A stretch of 64,000 bases of DNA from Leuctra nigra. Taxonomy: Eukaryota > Arthropoda > Insecta > Plecoptera > Leuctridae. Of this stretch, positions 1 to 11,708 are shown one piece after another. The stretch covers positions 20,711,073-20,775,072 of the forward strand of contig OW203767.1 in NCBI GenBank assembly GCA_934045905.1, read 5' to 3'. A program made the translations under genes and the position numbers. The notes beneath the pieces are model-generated. The model worked only from the letters and a program-made list of their open reading frames with translations, did not search any database and was not told where the DNA came from. Each line of letters begins with the position of its first letter. Positions within the stretch are counted from its first letter, which is position 1.

Positions 1-530
1 ACGGTAGATCTTCCAAATGAGAACACAACCAAATTACATGAAAACCCTTTCGTCCACATTTTGACCATCAAGCACACTGCTGTCTAAGAATGATCATCAC
101 ATCTCTGACATGCTCAATGATTCGCTACAATTCTCACACAACCAATAACTAATCCCCCAGCTCAATTAGCACCGCTATTTGCTAATTAATGTGTGTAATT
201 AGTATGTCATACATCGAGCGGATTCCCACGCGGTCAATGTGAAACTAGTTATTAAAGAACAACTCCAGAGCGGCGGCAGTTGATTGTTACAGAAAATTAG
301 CGAAGAATTGCCGACTCGTTCAGCTGGTCGGCTGCTGTGTGCAGATTACTCTCGCGAAGATGTGAAAGAATCTCGCACTGTTTCGATGTCGTTGACGATG
401 TTAGAGAGTCACAGTGGCGAAACTAATCGGGCCTCCCAGAAGTTGAGGGGGTGGGAAAGTTCTCCACTTGACTTGATTCATTAAAAGTAATTACTTATTA
501 ATTCTAACTATTCGAACAAATAAGCGATAC
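1..530. other. No gene recognised
   Basis: AT-rich sequence with no convincing coding frame. The only open frame (about 284-484, plus) has no recognisable motif, no family resemblance and no supporting splice or start context. Confidence 0.5.
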
Positions 531-1320
531 GTGATGGAGCCACTTCTGGCAGGAAACTTTTTAGATGCACATTTTTATTTTGAAGTTCGTGTTTCCATAG
601 GGCAGTGAAAAAGGAGAAACAATTTTACGTGGCGCGATCACTCGATATAGCACATTTTTATTTATTTTTGAAATTACTATTTCCAAAAACTTTTTACAGC
701 AGTTCAACTATATTTAAGTATAAAATCCTTTAGTTTGCAACTCCCGCCCAATAATGAGTTTTTAATTTTATGTCTTTTGAGAATGAACAAAACTTTAACA
801 TGGGAGGTATAGGAAAATCAGTTCGAATTTGGTTAATAACTTTTAAAATAGCACACGTTGGTATTGTTTTCAATTTTTTTCCCTGATAGTAAATCCATAT
901 GTCTACCAGAAAAAAAGTTTTTTGTTAAAATCTAACGGTACAAAAAAATTAGAACTTCATTTCAGCTAAAATATGACACGATTTTACTTGGCTGCCATAT
1001 GATAACATGGGAGATAAAATTCAAATTATCTCAGAAACGAGACACGAGAAGTGTTTAATTTTTTCAGGGAGGGTGTATGGCATGATTGTCAATAAGTAGA
1101 GAAAAATGTATGAAGATCTGAGACTATGCCTCGAGTGATCGCGCTACCTTAAATTTATATTAAGTTGCAAGTTTACTTTTTCAGCCAAAACAAACAACTA
1201 TAAAGCAAATTTAATAAAATGTATTTATTTAAATATCCCCGTGATATATCCCCCATGATCGCCGTTAAGGCTGTAGTATTAAATGAATCCACTTGAGGTC
1301 AGTCGTGTTCCTTATTTTCT
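531..1320 (+). repeat. Dispersed repeat family R1, long copy
   Basis: The segment beginning near 'acgtgatggagccacttctg' recurs at 29590-29870 and 40405-40690, each with the same run through the 'ttcgtgtttccatagggcag' block and an ending near 'ggtcagtcgtgttcctt'. A reverse-strand relative lies at 16620-17200 and a rearranged copy at 43461-43790. No coding capacity was seen, so it is probably a non-autonomous transposable element. R1 copies sit inside introns of CAP1, CAP2 and CAP3. Confidence 0.75.
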
Positions 1321-1344
1321 CGAAAAGGAAAACGCTCTGTTTAA

Positions 1345-1435
1345 AGCGTTGATGAGCGAGCCTTCGTACTGCATGCGGTTTGATATGAGTTTGCAAGTTT
1401 CTGCTCTCAAGGCCTTGGAACTGAAGTATCAGTGA
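1345..1435 (+). repeat. Dispersed repeat family R3 fragment
   Basis: Contains the block 'gcgttgatgagcgagccttc' followed by 'gtactgcatgcggtttgata'. Related blocks occur at 2705-2785, 4085-4160, 30690-30780, 31228-31330 and 53756-53840, in both orientations. The block next to it at 2649-2720 is tRNA-like, so R3 may be the body of a SINE. Confidence 0.6.
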
Positions 1436-1730
1436 TTAAAATAAATGAAATGTCTTGGCAAAAATGTGTAAATATTTCAAGATTATAGCATAAAATGTTC
1501 TTAAAATTACAATAATGTTTGAGGATAGTGACATATTTGTCTGAAAATTGGAAAAAAATACATACAATGTTAAAATATGTGTAAAATAAAAAGTTTTCAG
1601 TTGATCGGTAAAACGGTTCTAGTCAGGACCCTGCTCAAAACGATCCCAGATACCGCTCATATGAAGTTAGTGTGTGTATAAAATTGCAGATCGATCTGTT
1701 GAACGGGACCTGGACACTCCAGGCAAAAAC

Positions 1731-1772
1731 ACAAACAAACAAACAAACAAACAAACAAACAAACAAACAAAA
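1731..1772. repeat. (CAAA)n microsatellite
   Basis: About ten perfect CAAA/AAAC units in a row, followed by a looser A-rich stretch. Confidence 0.9.
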
Positions 1773-1839
1773 ATAAAAACAAGCAAAAACACAAAGAAAG
1801 TGCCATAAGAGTACCGTGGTGACGCTCGCTTAATAAGTG

Positions 1840-2015
1840 TTATACGATATTATATGGTCAGTTTTGATATCATTGTTATGCCCATTTGTGGAGCATTGTA
1901 CCTAGGTACTCTGTTGAATGACTCAATAAAAAATGAAAATAATAATCATCATCATCATCATCATCTCCTAATTACCTACAAATTTTCAAGTTACAGAACA
2001 GTGCAACGTTAAACA
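1840..2015 (+). repeat. Retroelement 3' tail joined to SINE 3' fragment
   Basis: A 'gactcaataaa' end with an A-rich tail runs into an (ATC)n stretch. It then passes into sequence like the 3' half of the tRNA-derived SINE seen at 48938-49190 (the 'cagaacagtgc(g/a)acgtta' block). This looks like nested or adjacent retroelement insertions. Confidence 0.5.
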
Positions 2016-2648
2016 CCATTAAAAATAAAATAATGATATCATTCACGAGCGTGAAAATAACCTAGCTGTCAAACCGCCTATAAACAACTTGCCTGTCAGT
2101 AAGGTAACTATCACCATCACCGACCATCATAAAGAACAATCCTTGCCACTAACAATATTCTTTATTATGATTTAAAAAAACTTCCAAGCCTCAATGTGAT
2201 CCATTATATCGCACAACGCCTGTACCTAATTTATTTTCTTTCTGTCGATGTATTGCTGAGAAATGCGACTTCTTATCGATACTGAATACATAATACCGAT
2301 CAGATGCGATCGCAATCTAGATCGTGAACGAAGAATAAGTAATTTAAATGGCTTCCGTAACCCAGGGGTATAATTGTACATAACTCACAGCTAAAGATGC
2401 TGCGCAGATTGGCTGTACCTAGAGTAGTTCGTTTTAATTCCAATATTTAAACTGGTGTAATTGCTTTATGACTATTAATTACATTCAAATTGGATTCGGA
2501 TTATCTTGAGTCAAGGTCTTGAGACCTTAAGTTACACGGGGCAATGTTTTGAACCACGACTCAAGATCAAGAAAACAGAGCAACAACCTAAGTCAAAACA
2601 ACCATTTATATTGGTGTCAGGAAGGGAAGTGCGTTGTGAAAGATATCC

Positions 2649-2720
2649 GACCGAACTGGGGCTTGAACCCGGGACCTCTCACTTGCCGGTCGAGAGCTCT
2701 ACCAACTTGATAAGCGAGCC
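2649..2720 (-). repeat. tRNA-derived SINE head
   Basis: Read on the minus strand it shows an A-box-like 'AAGTTGGTAGAGC', an anticodon-arm-like 'CTCTCGACCGGCAAGTGAGAG' region and a B-box-like 'GGGTTCAAGCCC'. It is followed by R3-type sequence. The cloverleaf is imperfect and the flanks are repetitive, so I call it a SINE head and not a working tRNA gene. Confidence 0.6.
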
Positions 2721-3410
2721 CTCGTACTGCATGCGATTTGATATGAGTGTGAAAGTTGCTGCTCGATAACAGGTCTTGGAAAATGTTGGGAAGATAATAA
2801 TAAAATGCGTCAATATAGCAGTGATACATTTCTATAATTATATTTTTGAATAAACGAGGCAAATATTTCAAAACGAGCAAAAAATCTGTGTGTAAAATGT
2901 CAAAAAATCTTGAAGTTTTTGGCAAGTAAAATAATTATTAAAAACTCCTCATTATGTTGCTTCCAAACAATGCAAAATTTGAAGTTGATTGGAGAAAAAC
3001 TTTACATTTTTAATTTTGTACCAATCACAGGATATCGTTCATAAACAATAACTGTAACCGCTCATGGCATTAGTGTGTGCAAAATTTGTCACTTCTTTAG
3101 TTTTTGGACCAGATCCTGTGATTGGTTGAAAATTATAAATGGAAACGTTGACCGATCAACTGAAAATTTTGGACCATAGAGGGCCAAACATTTTAGGATA
3201 TTTTTAACTACTTCCAGACTAATCTGCCCAAGTGCTATTTACATTTTACGTACATTTACGCTTAATGTGTTAAATATTTTGTAAAAATTATAGAAAATAT
3301 TTTCAAAGAATCGCTTCTCCTTCTCATTTAAGAGGCCGGGGTACGCTTCGCCCGAGAGCTTTTTTGAAATGTATCTTTTCGCTATCATAATGTCAAAAAT
3401 GAGCCTAAAA

Positions 3411-3830
3411 CAGCCTTAAAGACTAAACAGCCGCACACCTATGACCTCTGGTACGACCTCAAAGTGTTAAAAATACAATGTTAATCGAAAATTAATCGTA
3501 TTTAACACTTTGAGCTCGTACCAGCACTGCGATCGACAAACGATCGACAACTCTTATGAGAGATTAGCATTGACTCGACTTTGTAGTCGATCGGCTATGA
3601 CGTGTCAATGTTATTCTCCCATAAGAGTTGTCGATCGACTGTGGAGGAACGTTACACGATCCCAGTGCAGAGGTCATAAAGTACTCTAGTTTGTGGCATT
3701 AATTAGTTTATTTTACTGTTATGGGTCGCTTCTATCTGATTTTTTAAAATTCTGTAATGAGAAGACAAAATTAAAAAATAAATCACTTTGAGAAACAGTG
3801 CATTTCCAGTTCGCTTACCCAGGGTTGCTA
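3411..3830. mobile_element. Foldback/MITE-like element with nested hairpin
   Basis: Shares 'gacctctggtacgacctcaa' and the 'gttatgggtcgcttctatct' region with the foldback element in CAP1 intron 3 (31645-32036), so the two are one family. A second palindrome is nested inside at about 3530-3645, with 'aactcttatgagag' and 'ctcccataagagtt' facing each other around CGATCGAC motifs. No coding capacity was seen. Confidence 0.65.
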
Positions 3831-3879
3831 TTCTACAACTATATCTATTGCTGGGGGAATAGCAACCTGTTTAAGATAA

Positions 3880-3996
3880 ACAAGTTTATCTTATGCGGGC
3901 TTCAATTCAGTATTGTCATAATTGTGTTATATTGTATAAATGTATGTATACCTCTGAATTGAATAAAATTGTTTGAAATTGAATTGATTGAATTGT
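3880..3996 (+). repeat. Non-LTR retroelement-like 3' tail
   Basis: Ends in 'ctgaattgaataaa' and a degenerate (TTGAA)n tail, as is common at the 3' ends of insect non-LTR elements. Only the tail is present. Confidence 0.4.
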
Positions 3997-4084
3997 ATAA
4001 AGCTTATGACAAAATCTCATTGCTAACGAAATTGCTACCGCTTTGCAGTTATAGAATCCCAACCCAGCATTTTTAAGGTGTGTA

Positions 4085-4160
4085 GAGCAGTAACTTTCAC
4101 ACGCTTATTAATTCGCAATGCTCGCTTATAAACGCGTTACAAAGAGCGTTTCCTAGTATT
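4085..4160 (-). repeat. R3 fragment, reverse orientation
   Basis: Carries 'tgctcgcttataaacgcgtt' followed by 'agagcgtttcctag', the reverse complement of the R3 block. It is one of several scattered fragments. Confidence 0.55.
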
Positions 4161-4541
4161 ATTGGTTACAAGTTTGTCTCTCGATCTTTAGATCCTCAAT
4201 TCAAACCATTCGTCCGGTACGTCGGCAAATCAAGAAAAGACAAACAAAAGAAACAAACTTCCATGATACTTGTGCAGCCTGCCAAAGTAGTTGATAAGAT
4301 TCAAAGTTTAAAAGTATTTCTAGGTTCAAAACCATAAAAGGCATTCGAAAATCGATTAGCAAAATGTTTGTCTACTAAAAAAACCAGATTCTATTTATAC
4401 TTTTTTTGTTTGTCGAAAATCGCGTTCCCTAATTAGAAAGCAACATTTTTAGAGTCCTTGTAAGTTTTATCAATATTATAATTTATGCACGCATTGTTCT
4501 ATTAAGTCGACCGACGTATGTGGTGAGATAGCTGGCAGTGA

Positions 4542-4667
4542 TGACGTCAATCAGTTCTAACCTCGGATGCCCCGTTGGTGATGTGATACGTGGGTAGGCT
4601 ACCCGCAGCACACAGGCGTTAGTTTAGTTGCCTACCTTTCAGTCATAGCGTTTGACACTGTGAGAGG
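4542..4667 (+). promoter_or_regulatory. Possible promoter and non-coding first exon (weak)
   Basis: A perfect palindromic CRE-type site TGACGTCA lies at 4542-4549. An initiator-like 'TTTCAGTCAT' lies near 4638-4647, and a near-consensus splice donor GAGAG|GTGAGTT follows, with its GT at 4667-4668. The combination would fit a transcription start plus a short 5' untranslated exon, but no downstream plus-strand coding exon was found to go with it. Confidence 0.2.
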
Positions 4668-5417
4668 TGAGTTAGCGACTGATGTGTCTGTTTTCTTGAT
4701 TTATTGAGTATATTGAACCTTGTTAACAGAAACAGATTTATTGATCGATTTATCAGATTTGTACTTGTGGAGGTAATCCGTAAATAAAGGTTTAATAAAA
4801 TCATAGGTAATCGGGACAGAAATCGTTATTCTATTGATTTTCATGAACAATAAGCAATTCAATTATTAATTTACCTATAATTTTAGTATTTTTTTTAGCA
4901 GAAATGTAAAAGTAACGCTTGATTAGTTTTTATGATGATTAAACAACGATTAATTTTGATTGAAATATTGAAACTAACATTACTCCAGGTTTGTAATTGG
5001 CTGTTTCTAGATTCTATGATTAATCAAATGTTAAACTTGACAAATGATTGAACAGAACATTGAAAACCCGGCTCTATTATAGTAAAAATTAGTAAAATCA
5101 TGCAAATGATTGCAAACTTGTGATAAAAAAGGTTCAATACACTTTACATAACTAGGTAATTGATTTATATTATTATTTTTATAACTTCTGAAGTTTGTCG
5201 TAGATGAATAAATCTGTATTATAAATTAATTCACCGGGTAAACAACGCATATAAAAACTTATTTACAAACCGCTTAAAATAGTTTACATGTCTGCGGAAT
5301 TTGTTTTTCGCAATTTTATCCTTGAACGTCACAGACATTTGTTATCAGATACGTGTGAGTGGTGAGGATTTCACATACAATCTTTAAGAAAAGTAAAAGA
5401 AGATAGACGACTATATT

Positions 5418-5472
5418 CTTCTCCGGGCCTCGCTACCGGGCGAGTGCTCCAACACCTGAGCTATTCCGGAAG
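5418..5472 (-). repeat. tRNA-like fragment
   Basis: On the minus strand it reads 'ATAGCTCAGGTGTTGGAGC' followed by a 'CTCGCCCGGTAGCGAG' stem-loop, resembling the D arm and anticodon arm of a tRNA. No T arm or B box follows. It is a truncated tRNA-derived repeat. Confidence 0.5.
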
Positions 5473-5748
5473 TTTAGTTATAGTGATAATCGAGAAGAGT
5501 ATTTGTCATATTGCATGAAAAACAACATTGCCTAATGGGGAATATAATCTACATAAATGGGCCCCATTCTTGTTGTCGATACTCCATCATGGAAGTCAAG
5601 TTAATCTTGAGTGTTCGAGCTTATTGCTTCTAAGTAGAGACCAATTTGAAAGCTCTTAAAACTTTTGTACTCCAAAATTGATAGTTTTTAAGTACCTAGA
5701 TTCCGTTCAAACTGTATCGTGGTGATAGCTTATTCAGCACTTGTAGCA

Positions 5749-5994
5749 CTGGGGCTGAATTCACAAAGAATTATAACTTTATGACCGAAAAAACTAATAT
5801 CCATATTAGCTTTTTCCATGTTTAACCTGCATATCTTTATGAATATAATTATTCAGATCGCAATTTAAAATGATAAAATACCAAGTTTTAACATGATAAT
5901 ATCATGGTAAAAGATATATTGGTAGTTGTAATGCTATATCGGCATAGAGTTATGCCGGTATAGGGCTTAAAACCTTTTGTGAATCCAGCCCCTG
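5749..5994. mobile_element. MITE, terminal inverted repeat of the GGGGCTGGATTCAC type
   Basis: Opens with 'ctggggctgaattcacaaag' and closes with 'cttttgtgaatccagcccct', which are inverted terminal repeats. Shorter members with the same ends are at 11568-11708 and 43889-44032, and a decayed one is near 46211-46330. Non-coding. Confidence 0.75.
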
Positions 5995-6523
5995 CACAGC
6001 AAGTACATGTAATTTATATTATCATCTGTAGTCGTCAGCTACGTGTTTCTTTTATTAGCGTTATTTCCAGGAAATCATGTCAAATATTACATTCCGACTA
6101 AATATGTGAATATTAGAATATTATTAGAAATATTCAGCCTACTTACAACTAACTGCTAATTAATTTCCAATAATCGTAAGTCATCAGTCACTGATTCTTC
6201 CCCATTCGATCAAAATATTTATCATCCATGAAACATCTCCAGAATCTTCATGAGATTAGAATAACTTTATGTCCATCGGTAAAATCATTCCTCAATAAGC
6301 TCCAGTAACCAGACCCTTCGTACATGAACAATTGCTTCATTCTTATCCCAATAGTGATAAACTTAGACGTATAGAAAATAACATCTTTTCAATTCCAAAA
6401 TCTTGGCAGAGAAAGTTGATTTTATAAATAATTGTGAGTTTCTGACTAGTGTTCTAGTATTGACTGCATCATTGACAAGTGTTATTCAGGATGAACATTG
6501 ATCCTGATTGTTCAGGAGCTTAC
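5995..6523. other. No gene recognised
   Basis: AT-rich sequence with no supported feature. It would be intron or 3' flank of the minus-strand gene whose exon begins at 8648, because that exon ends in a splice donor at 6522-6523. No following minus-strand exon could be identified in 1-6523. Confidence 0.4.
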
Positions 6524-8648
6524 CTTGTTGACGGGATTGACAGACTGCAGCGGCTCCTCGCACACCTCCTCGTCCCCGCTCAACGTGCTGCACGAACTGC
6601 ACGACGACTTCCTGGACACCGGCGTCTTGAGCGCGCCAAAGTCCACGTCCAGCACACTCACACTGCTGCATCCGCTCCCCGTCCCCGTCGAGGAAGCGGC
6701 GTCCGACGGCGTCGTCATGCTACGGAACTGTTCGATCTCCTCCAAGGTCACCGCGAGCGTCTCGTCGGAGTAGTCGCTGACGACGACGCTCGGCGTCCGC
6801 CAGTAGCGATACGACGGCGTCGAGTCCTCGTCGTCGGTCTGGAAGCTCTGCGTCGACTGGCGCCGACAGTCGATCGAGAACGTCGATCCGCGTCGAGAGT
6901 CGAACGAATCCCGTCGATAATCGTAATCGAAGTCGTTGTCTTCGGTTTGAGTGGATTGTCGACGGAGCTCGATGCAGTCGGGTCGGAAGTAGATGGACTC
7001 TCGTCGAGAGTAAATCGCCTCGCTGTCGTTGTTGTCCGTCTGTATTGAGAATCGTTTCGAGTCCAACGAGCCACGACGGAACATCGGATCGACGTCGGCG
7101 GCGTCGCTGTTCGAGGAGTGCCGCCGCGGTGCGAAGAACGACGAGAGACCGCGGGGGTCGACGAAGTCATGCTCGTCGGTCTGCGTCGACTGCCAGCGCA
7201 GCTCGATCAACTCCTCGTCGCCGTCCACACTGGGGAACGCGCGGAGTCGGAAGTCGGGGGAGTTCTCGTCGTCGCCGGTGGACGGAGGCGGTGCGCGACG
7301 CCGCGCGGGGGCCGACGCTCGACGCCGGTTACGTCGACGCTTCTCCTCGAGTCGCGGATTCCTCAACTCCACGAGACTGTCTTCAACGTCCACGTCCTCA
7401 CTTCGATCACCGCTCTCCTCCACTCGAGTCTCCGTCTCGTAGTTATTATTAAAATAATCAAAGTCCCGCACTTTCGGATCGAGCTGCGCCAACTCAATCC
7501 GCGCTAGCCGCTCAGATCGAAACGCATCACTGTCAAAGTCACATGTCATCGTATTCGTGCTCCTCGTCTTCGTCGTGTAGCCGTCGCCGTCGCCGCAGTC
7601 GCATGGTTTGTCGCAGCAGAAGACGGACTCCTCGACGGCGTCGTCGACGGCGTGTCCGAGACTGACGGCGGAGTCGGAGCTGAGACAGCGCGTGTACGCG
7701 ACGAGGTCCTCCTCGCTGGAGTAGGGCGTCACACTGAAACTGCTGCCGGCCGGAGGTTGAACGGAGAAACCCTCGTCGGAGCCCGAGCTGCGAGTCGAGC
7801 TGCGAGAGACTGCCAATAGTTGGACTTCCGTCGTCGCCACTTCCTGTCGGGCGGCTTCCGTTGGCGTCACTCTCATTTCATCACCTCCCACCCGCGGTTT
7901 CATCACAACGCTCCTCGGGTCAGCGGCGCGCTCCTTCCTCGACGTGTACGATCGTCGCCTCTCCTCTTGCTCCTCGATCAGAGCCGTGTACTTGTTGATG
8001 AGTTGGCCGACAGAAGGAAACACGATGTCGCCTCCTCCGCCACCGCCTTCGTCATCGCCTTTCGCCGACTCCATCTCGACCCTGTGCCGCGTGTTGACGG
8101 CCCCCGTGCGCCGCTGCCGCGCGGTGGGCGTCGACGGCGTCGCACGGTTCACGTCGGCGTCTTCTTTCGAGAACGACTCAACTCTCGACGCTTTTGGGTG
8201 AGGATTTGAAGAGGTCATGACGTCACAGTTTTTAATGATCACATGATTGAGGGGGATGCCGTCAGACACTCGACATATTGTGTGAACTAAAGGTTTCTTA
8301 TCGGGAGGGCGGTCACTCGGCGTCACGGCGCCCTCCGCCGCCTCCGCGTCGGCGACGTCGGACGCCACGACGGTGACGGGCGCCTCCGAGAAGCCGGGAA
8401 GCGCGACGCTTCCTGCCAAAGGCCACGCCGTTGCGACGCCGCCGGTGACGCCGTCGTTGAACGGCGGCATGCGATGCTTGAAGTCGACCAGCGTCTCCGA
8501 CCGGATCAACTTGTTCATGTAGTGACGGTAGGAGCCGTCTCGACGCTGGTGGGGATGCGACGGCGCCGACGTGCGTCGGTTCTTGGAGGAGCCACACCAG
8601 GCTTTGCCGCCGTCCTCATCCATGCATCCACTCCAGAACCCCGGCATA
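6524..8648 (-). CDS. Large internal exon of an unidentified Ser/Arg/Asp-rich protein
   Basis: One open frame of about 708 codons, much richer in GC than its surroundings. The 5' edge is a strong minus-strand acceptor (pyrimidine tract, then CAG at 8649-8651, with the frame entering at 'T ATG CCG'). The 3' edge is a strong donor, AACAAG|GTAAGC, so this is an internal exon and the stop just beyond it lies in the intron. An ATG 42 bases upstream (8690-8692) keeps the frame open but would need the acceptor to be unused. The protein is probably intrinsically disordered. Its last third holds four TQT-type motifs (STQTDE near 7163-7193, SIQTDN near 7023-7053, STQTED near 6931-6965, SFQTDD near 6817-6865). 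These alternate with RRxS motifs (RRGS, RRES, RRQS, RRDS), which resemble basophilic kinase sites. TQT within an S/K-rich context is the core of the dynein light chain LC8 binding motif; binding here is inference. I do not recognise the family. No neighbouring exon was found. Confidence 0.75.
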
Positions 8649-8918
8649 CTGGAGGCAGAGAGAACACAATCAGATTTCGTGCTTTGGGACATAGCACTCA
8701 ATTGAACAGTTTGAATCGCAACTTCTCTGACACCCTACAATTTATAATTTACGTCTTAAAATTACTTCATTTTCAATAGAATACTCTGGCTTTTTAAGTC
8801 TTCTTATCACTATCAATACGTTAGATTTTGTAAACAAAAGTAAACAATATTGTTTATTGTATAATATTGTTTTATTAACAATATTACAATATGAACATCA
8901 AATTTAAAAGATTTTATC

Positions 8919-8978
8919 TCAGGTGGGATTCGACCCCATGACCTTTAAATTGCCGGTCTAATGCTCTACCAGTAAATC
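8919..8978 (-). repeat. Decayed tRNA-like repeat
   Basis: Reads on the minus strand as 'GGTAGAGCATTAGACCGGCA' ... 'GGTCATGGGGTCGAATCCCA', matching the better preserved copy at 56914-56985 but without an intact A box. It is followed by the same 'tttaaaag' flank, so it belongs to the same dispersed element. Confidence 0.6.
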
Positions 8979-8999
8979 ATTAAAATTTTATTAAAATGG

Positions 9000-11567
9000 G
9001 CATTTATATTATTTTCATTGGGTTGAGAATCAATAATCGCTTATGACGGTGGTTTAGATTGCATCTAAATTTAAGATTTATTATTAAATTGATAGCAAAT
9101 TAGTGACATCATCAATGACTAAACAAAAATTATCGACCATAAAAAAATCTTTGGTTTTATATCGTTTTCAGTAGTTTTATCAAATACTGATATCAGTGGT
9201 TTAATTGAACGAAATAAAAATGTAGACATATACACGTATACCAGACAAAATCCTTGCTTTCCAATATATAGGTACGTGCAAATTGAAGAAGAGAAGAAGA
9301 ATAAGGAATTGACTATTGAGATTATGACTCGATAATGGTTTTGCAACACTCGAGTAAAGAAGTGGTCATCAAAAGGTATTCATTTCTCTTTAAAACAACC
9401 ACAACGAAAACGTATTAAAGATATAACGTCATAACAATCGATCAAAATCATTAAATTGTCTAGAAAAAAACGATTGTCGATAGTAAAATGTCTTGAATAA
9501 TGGATTTTATATGAATTCAAGTACCTGCACAATAAAATCTATTTGCGTCAGAGAAATTGCTGGATTTCCTGGTAACACCTTACTTTATTGAAGTTATTAA
9601 TTTTAAGGTGGTTGTTGCACAATTTGCCTGCAATTACCCCTTCTCTTCTTTGCAAAGGATCAATATTAATATCATTACTGTTAATGAAAATATTCCGCAT
9701 TACATACCTGAATACAATTACTACTTGCTACATTGCAATTTGTGATGAATTAACTGTTTTTATTTGTCATATGGAATGCATAATCTGGGATATCCCATCA
9801 CTTCTATTAGTCTGTTTTCCTCTTTTATAAATATGATCTCCTGGTACAAATTAATTCTTATACCTACTTACATGATTCTTACGTACTCCTTATAATTGTA
9901 AAAATAAAAAATATCAATTATTGACAGCATTGCAACTTTTCAAAAATAACAAGACGCAGGTCAACTTTTCCGAGTCTTTTTATGTTACTATTGTTGAATA
10001 AATTAAATATCAGTGCCTCAGAGGTAAAAGACCGGAAGTCCATTTCGATGATTCTTGAGGTGAGCTCAAAAACCAGTAATTCTGCCTTTTTCCAATCATT
10101 TGTAATGCTAACATGAGTCATAGTGTAAGAAAATACTTCGATATAAATGTATTTTGACATCAGTCAAATGTAAATTGACAGGCCTTGATTACATCATTCC
10201 AAAAGTGTGCACCGCAAAATCGGAGATACTGATATTAGGACAAATGTAAAATGTCTTTGTTAACTTATGTTGGATAATTTTGAGTCCCAGTTTCATAAAA
10301 TGTATGATGATTGTGGGATATTGATACATGTCATTTGTCTGCCAAACTCCGGAAAACTATTTTTCTTATTGAATTATTCGAAAGTTGTATGTAGGTTTGC
10401 TCGCACCTATAATGTGAACGCGTTTCGTGCCCCACTTATTTTGTTTTAAAACAAGTGATAAAAGCTCAATGAAACCTCATGATTCTCATTATGATATGCT
10501 AATTAGTAAACTATTTGATAGCACTAATATGGTTGTTTTGTTTTGTACTTTGGATAATATGTCGTATTTTCATTATTTTCATTTCAACAATTATACTCTA
10601 AAATGTTTGAAATGTAACCTCAGTCAATGTTGTTGTAAATTGGACTTCTAAAAAAGAAAACATTATCTTATATTTGACTCTCATTTGTTCTAGGAACAAA
10701 ATTACCACATTTTCCCTGATAAATAATAATAGGTAAAATCACAATTCATGATTTCTGATATGAATACTCACTATGGCAATTCAAATCTTCAAAACTGAAA
10801 TTGTCAAAATCAAATCTTTCAATGTTTGAGGTTTTAATAGTTTTATACATTTTATAACCATCGTCCTAAGCATTCAATTTTTCTGTCCATATTTGATCTT
10901 TATACAAGTTGTGATTAAATATTACGACTTTGCGTCCTCTTTCACGAAGATTTGCTTTAATTCTAGTATCAATTCATCTCAAATTGTCCAATTCGTCTGG
11001 AAAACTAGAACAGTTGTAAACCAAGAATGTTCAAGAATTGGATTAGTTTCTACTATCACACCAGAGAAATTAGGCAATTGAAATCTGACGATTTGAGTTA
11101 CCCAATTTGAATTGTGTAGTGAAATACACACTTAATCTAAGTGATGAGTTTATGAAAATAAGATCAATAAATAAGTAAAAAGAGCTGTCAGCACAACACT
11201 CCAGTATATAGACTCTCATTTCTCATTAGTATGTGAGGTTGTTCACAACTACCTATGCAGTTATATTTAGCATCATAGTAAAAACTATTAATGACTAATT
11301 AATGCTAAGAATTGCACACGTCACTCCATGTATAAGGTTGAATACACGGGGAAGGTCAAGGTAAACAAATTTGCCTCTGATTTACGTCATTTTTTTTTTT
11401 AAGTTAATTATTGTAAGTTGATGACAAGGCGATTATTTGGGATGTCAGATTTTTAGCCACAAATGTGAATTTGGTAATTACTAATTTGGTATTTCTCTTT
11501 GATTTCCATGTATGTATTATTTGACTCACGTCGGATAGAATCGAATGTTCTAATTTTGAATACACCA
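9000..11567. other. Gene-poor stretch
   Basis: AT-rich with scattered short open frames of low-complexity composition and no recognisable protein motif. One identifiable item is half of an R5 element at about 10014-10195 ('cctcagaggtaaaagaccgg' ... 'ttacatcattccaaaagtgt'), shared with 13105-13290 and 18195-18373. Confidence 0.5.
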
Positions 11568-11708
11568 CAGGGGCCAGATTCACATAAAGTATTATCTCCT
11601 AGTACGTACTATATTTGGTATTATCTTTCATTTAACATGGTGTTTTTGATATTGAATCAAAAGATAATAAGTATTAGAAGATAATACCTTAAGTGAATCC
11701 AGCCCCTG
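11568..11708. mobile_element. Short MITE with CAGGGGC(C/T)-GATTCAC ends
   Basis: 141 bp from 'CAGGGGCCAGATTCAC' to 'GTGAATCCAGCCCCTG', near-perfect inverted termini with internal 'agataata' complementarity. The copy at 43889-44032 in CAP3 intron 3 is closely similar in reverse orientation. Non-coding, so mobilised in trans if at all. Confidence 0.85.

Noticed and set aside
8649..8701. Extending the minus-strand exon to a TTG or ATG upstream of 8648
   Set aside because: The pyrimidine tract and CAG at 8649-8664 form a strong acceptor, so the upstream open frame is more likely intron. It remains possible as an alternative first exon.
6479..8779. Several plus-strand and other-frame open frames over the minus-strand exon
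   Set aside because: GC-rich sequence with few stops gives shadow frames rich in Arg, Ser and Pro. Only the minus-strand frame is continuous between a good acceptor and a good donor.
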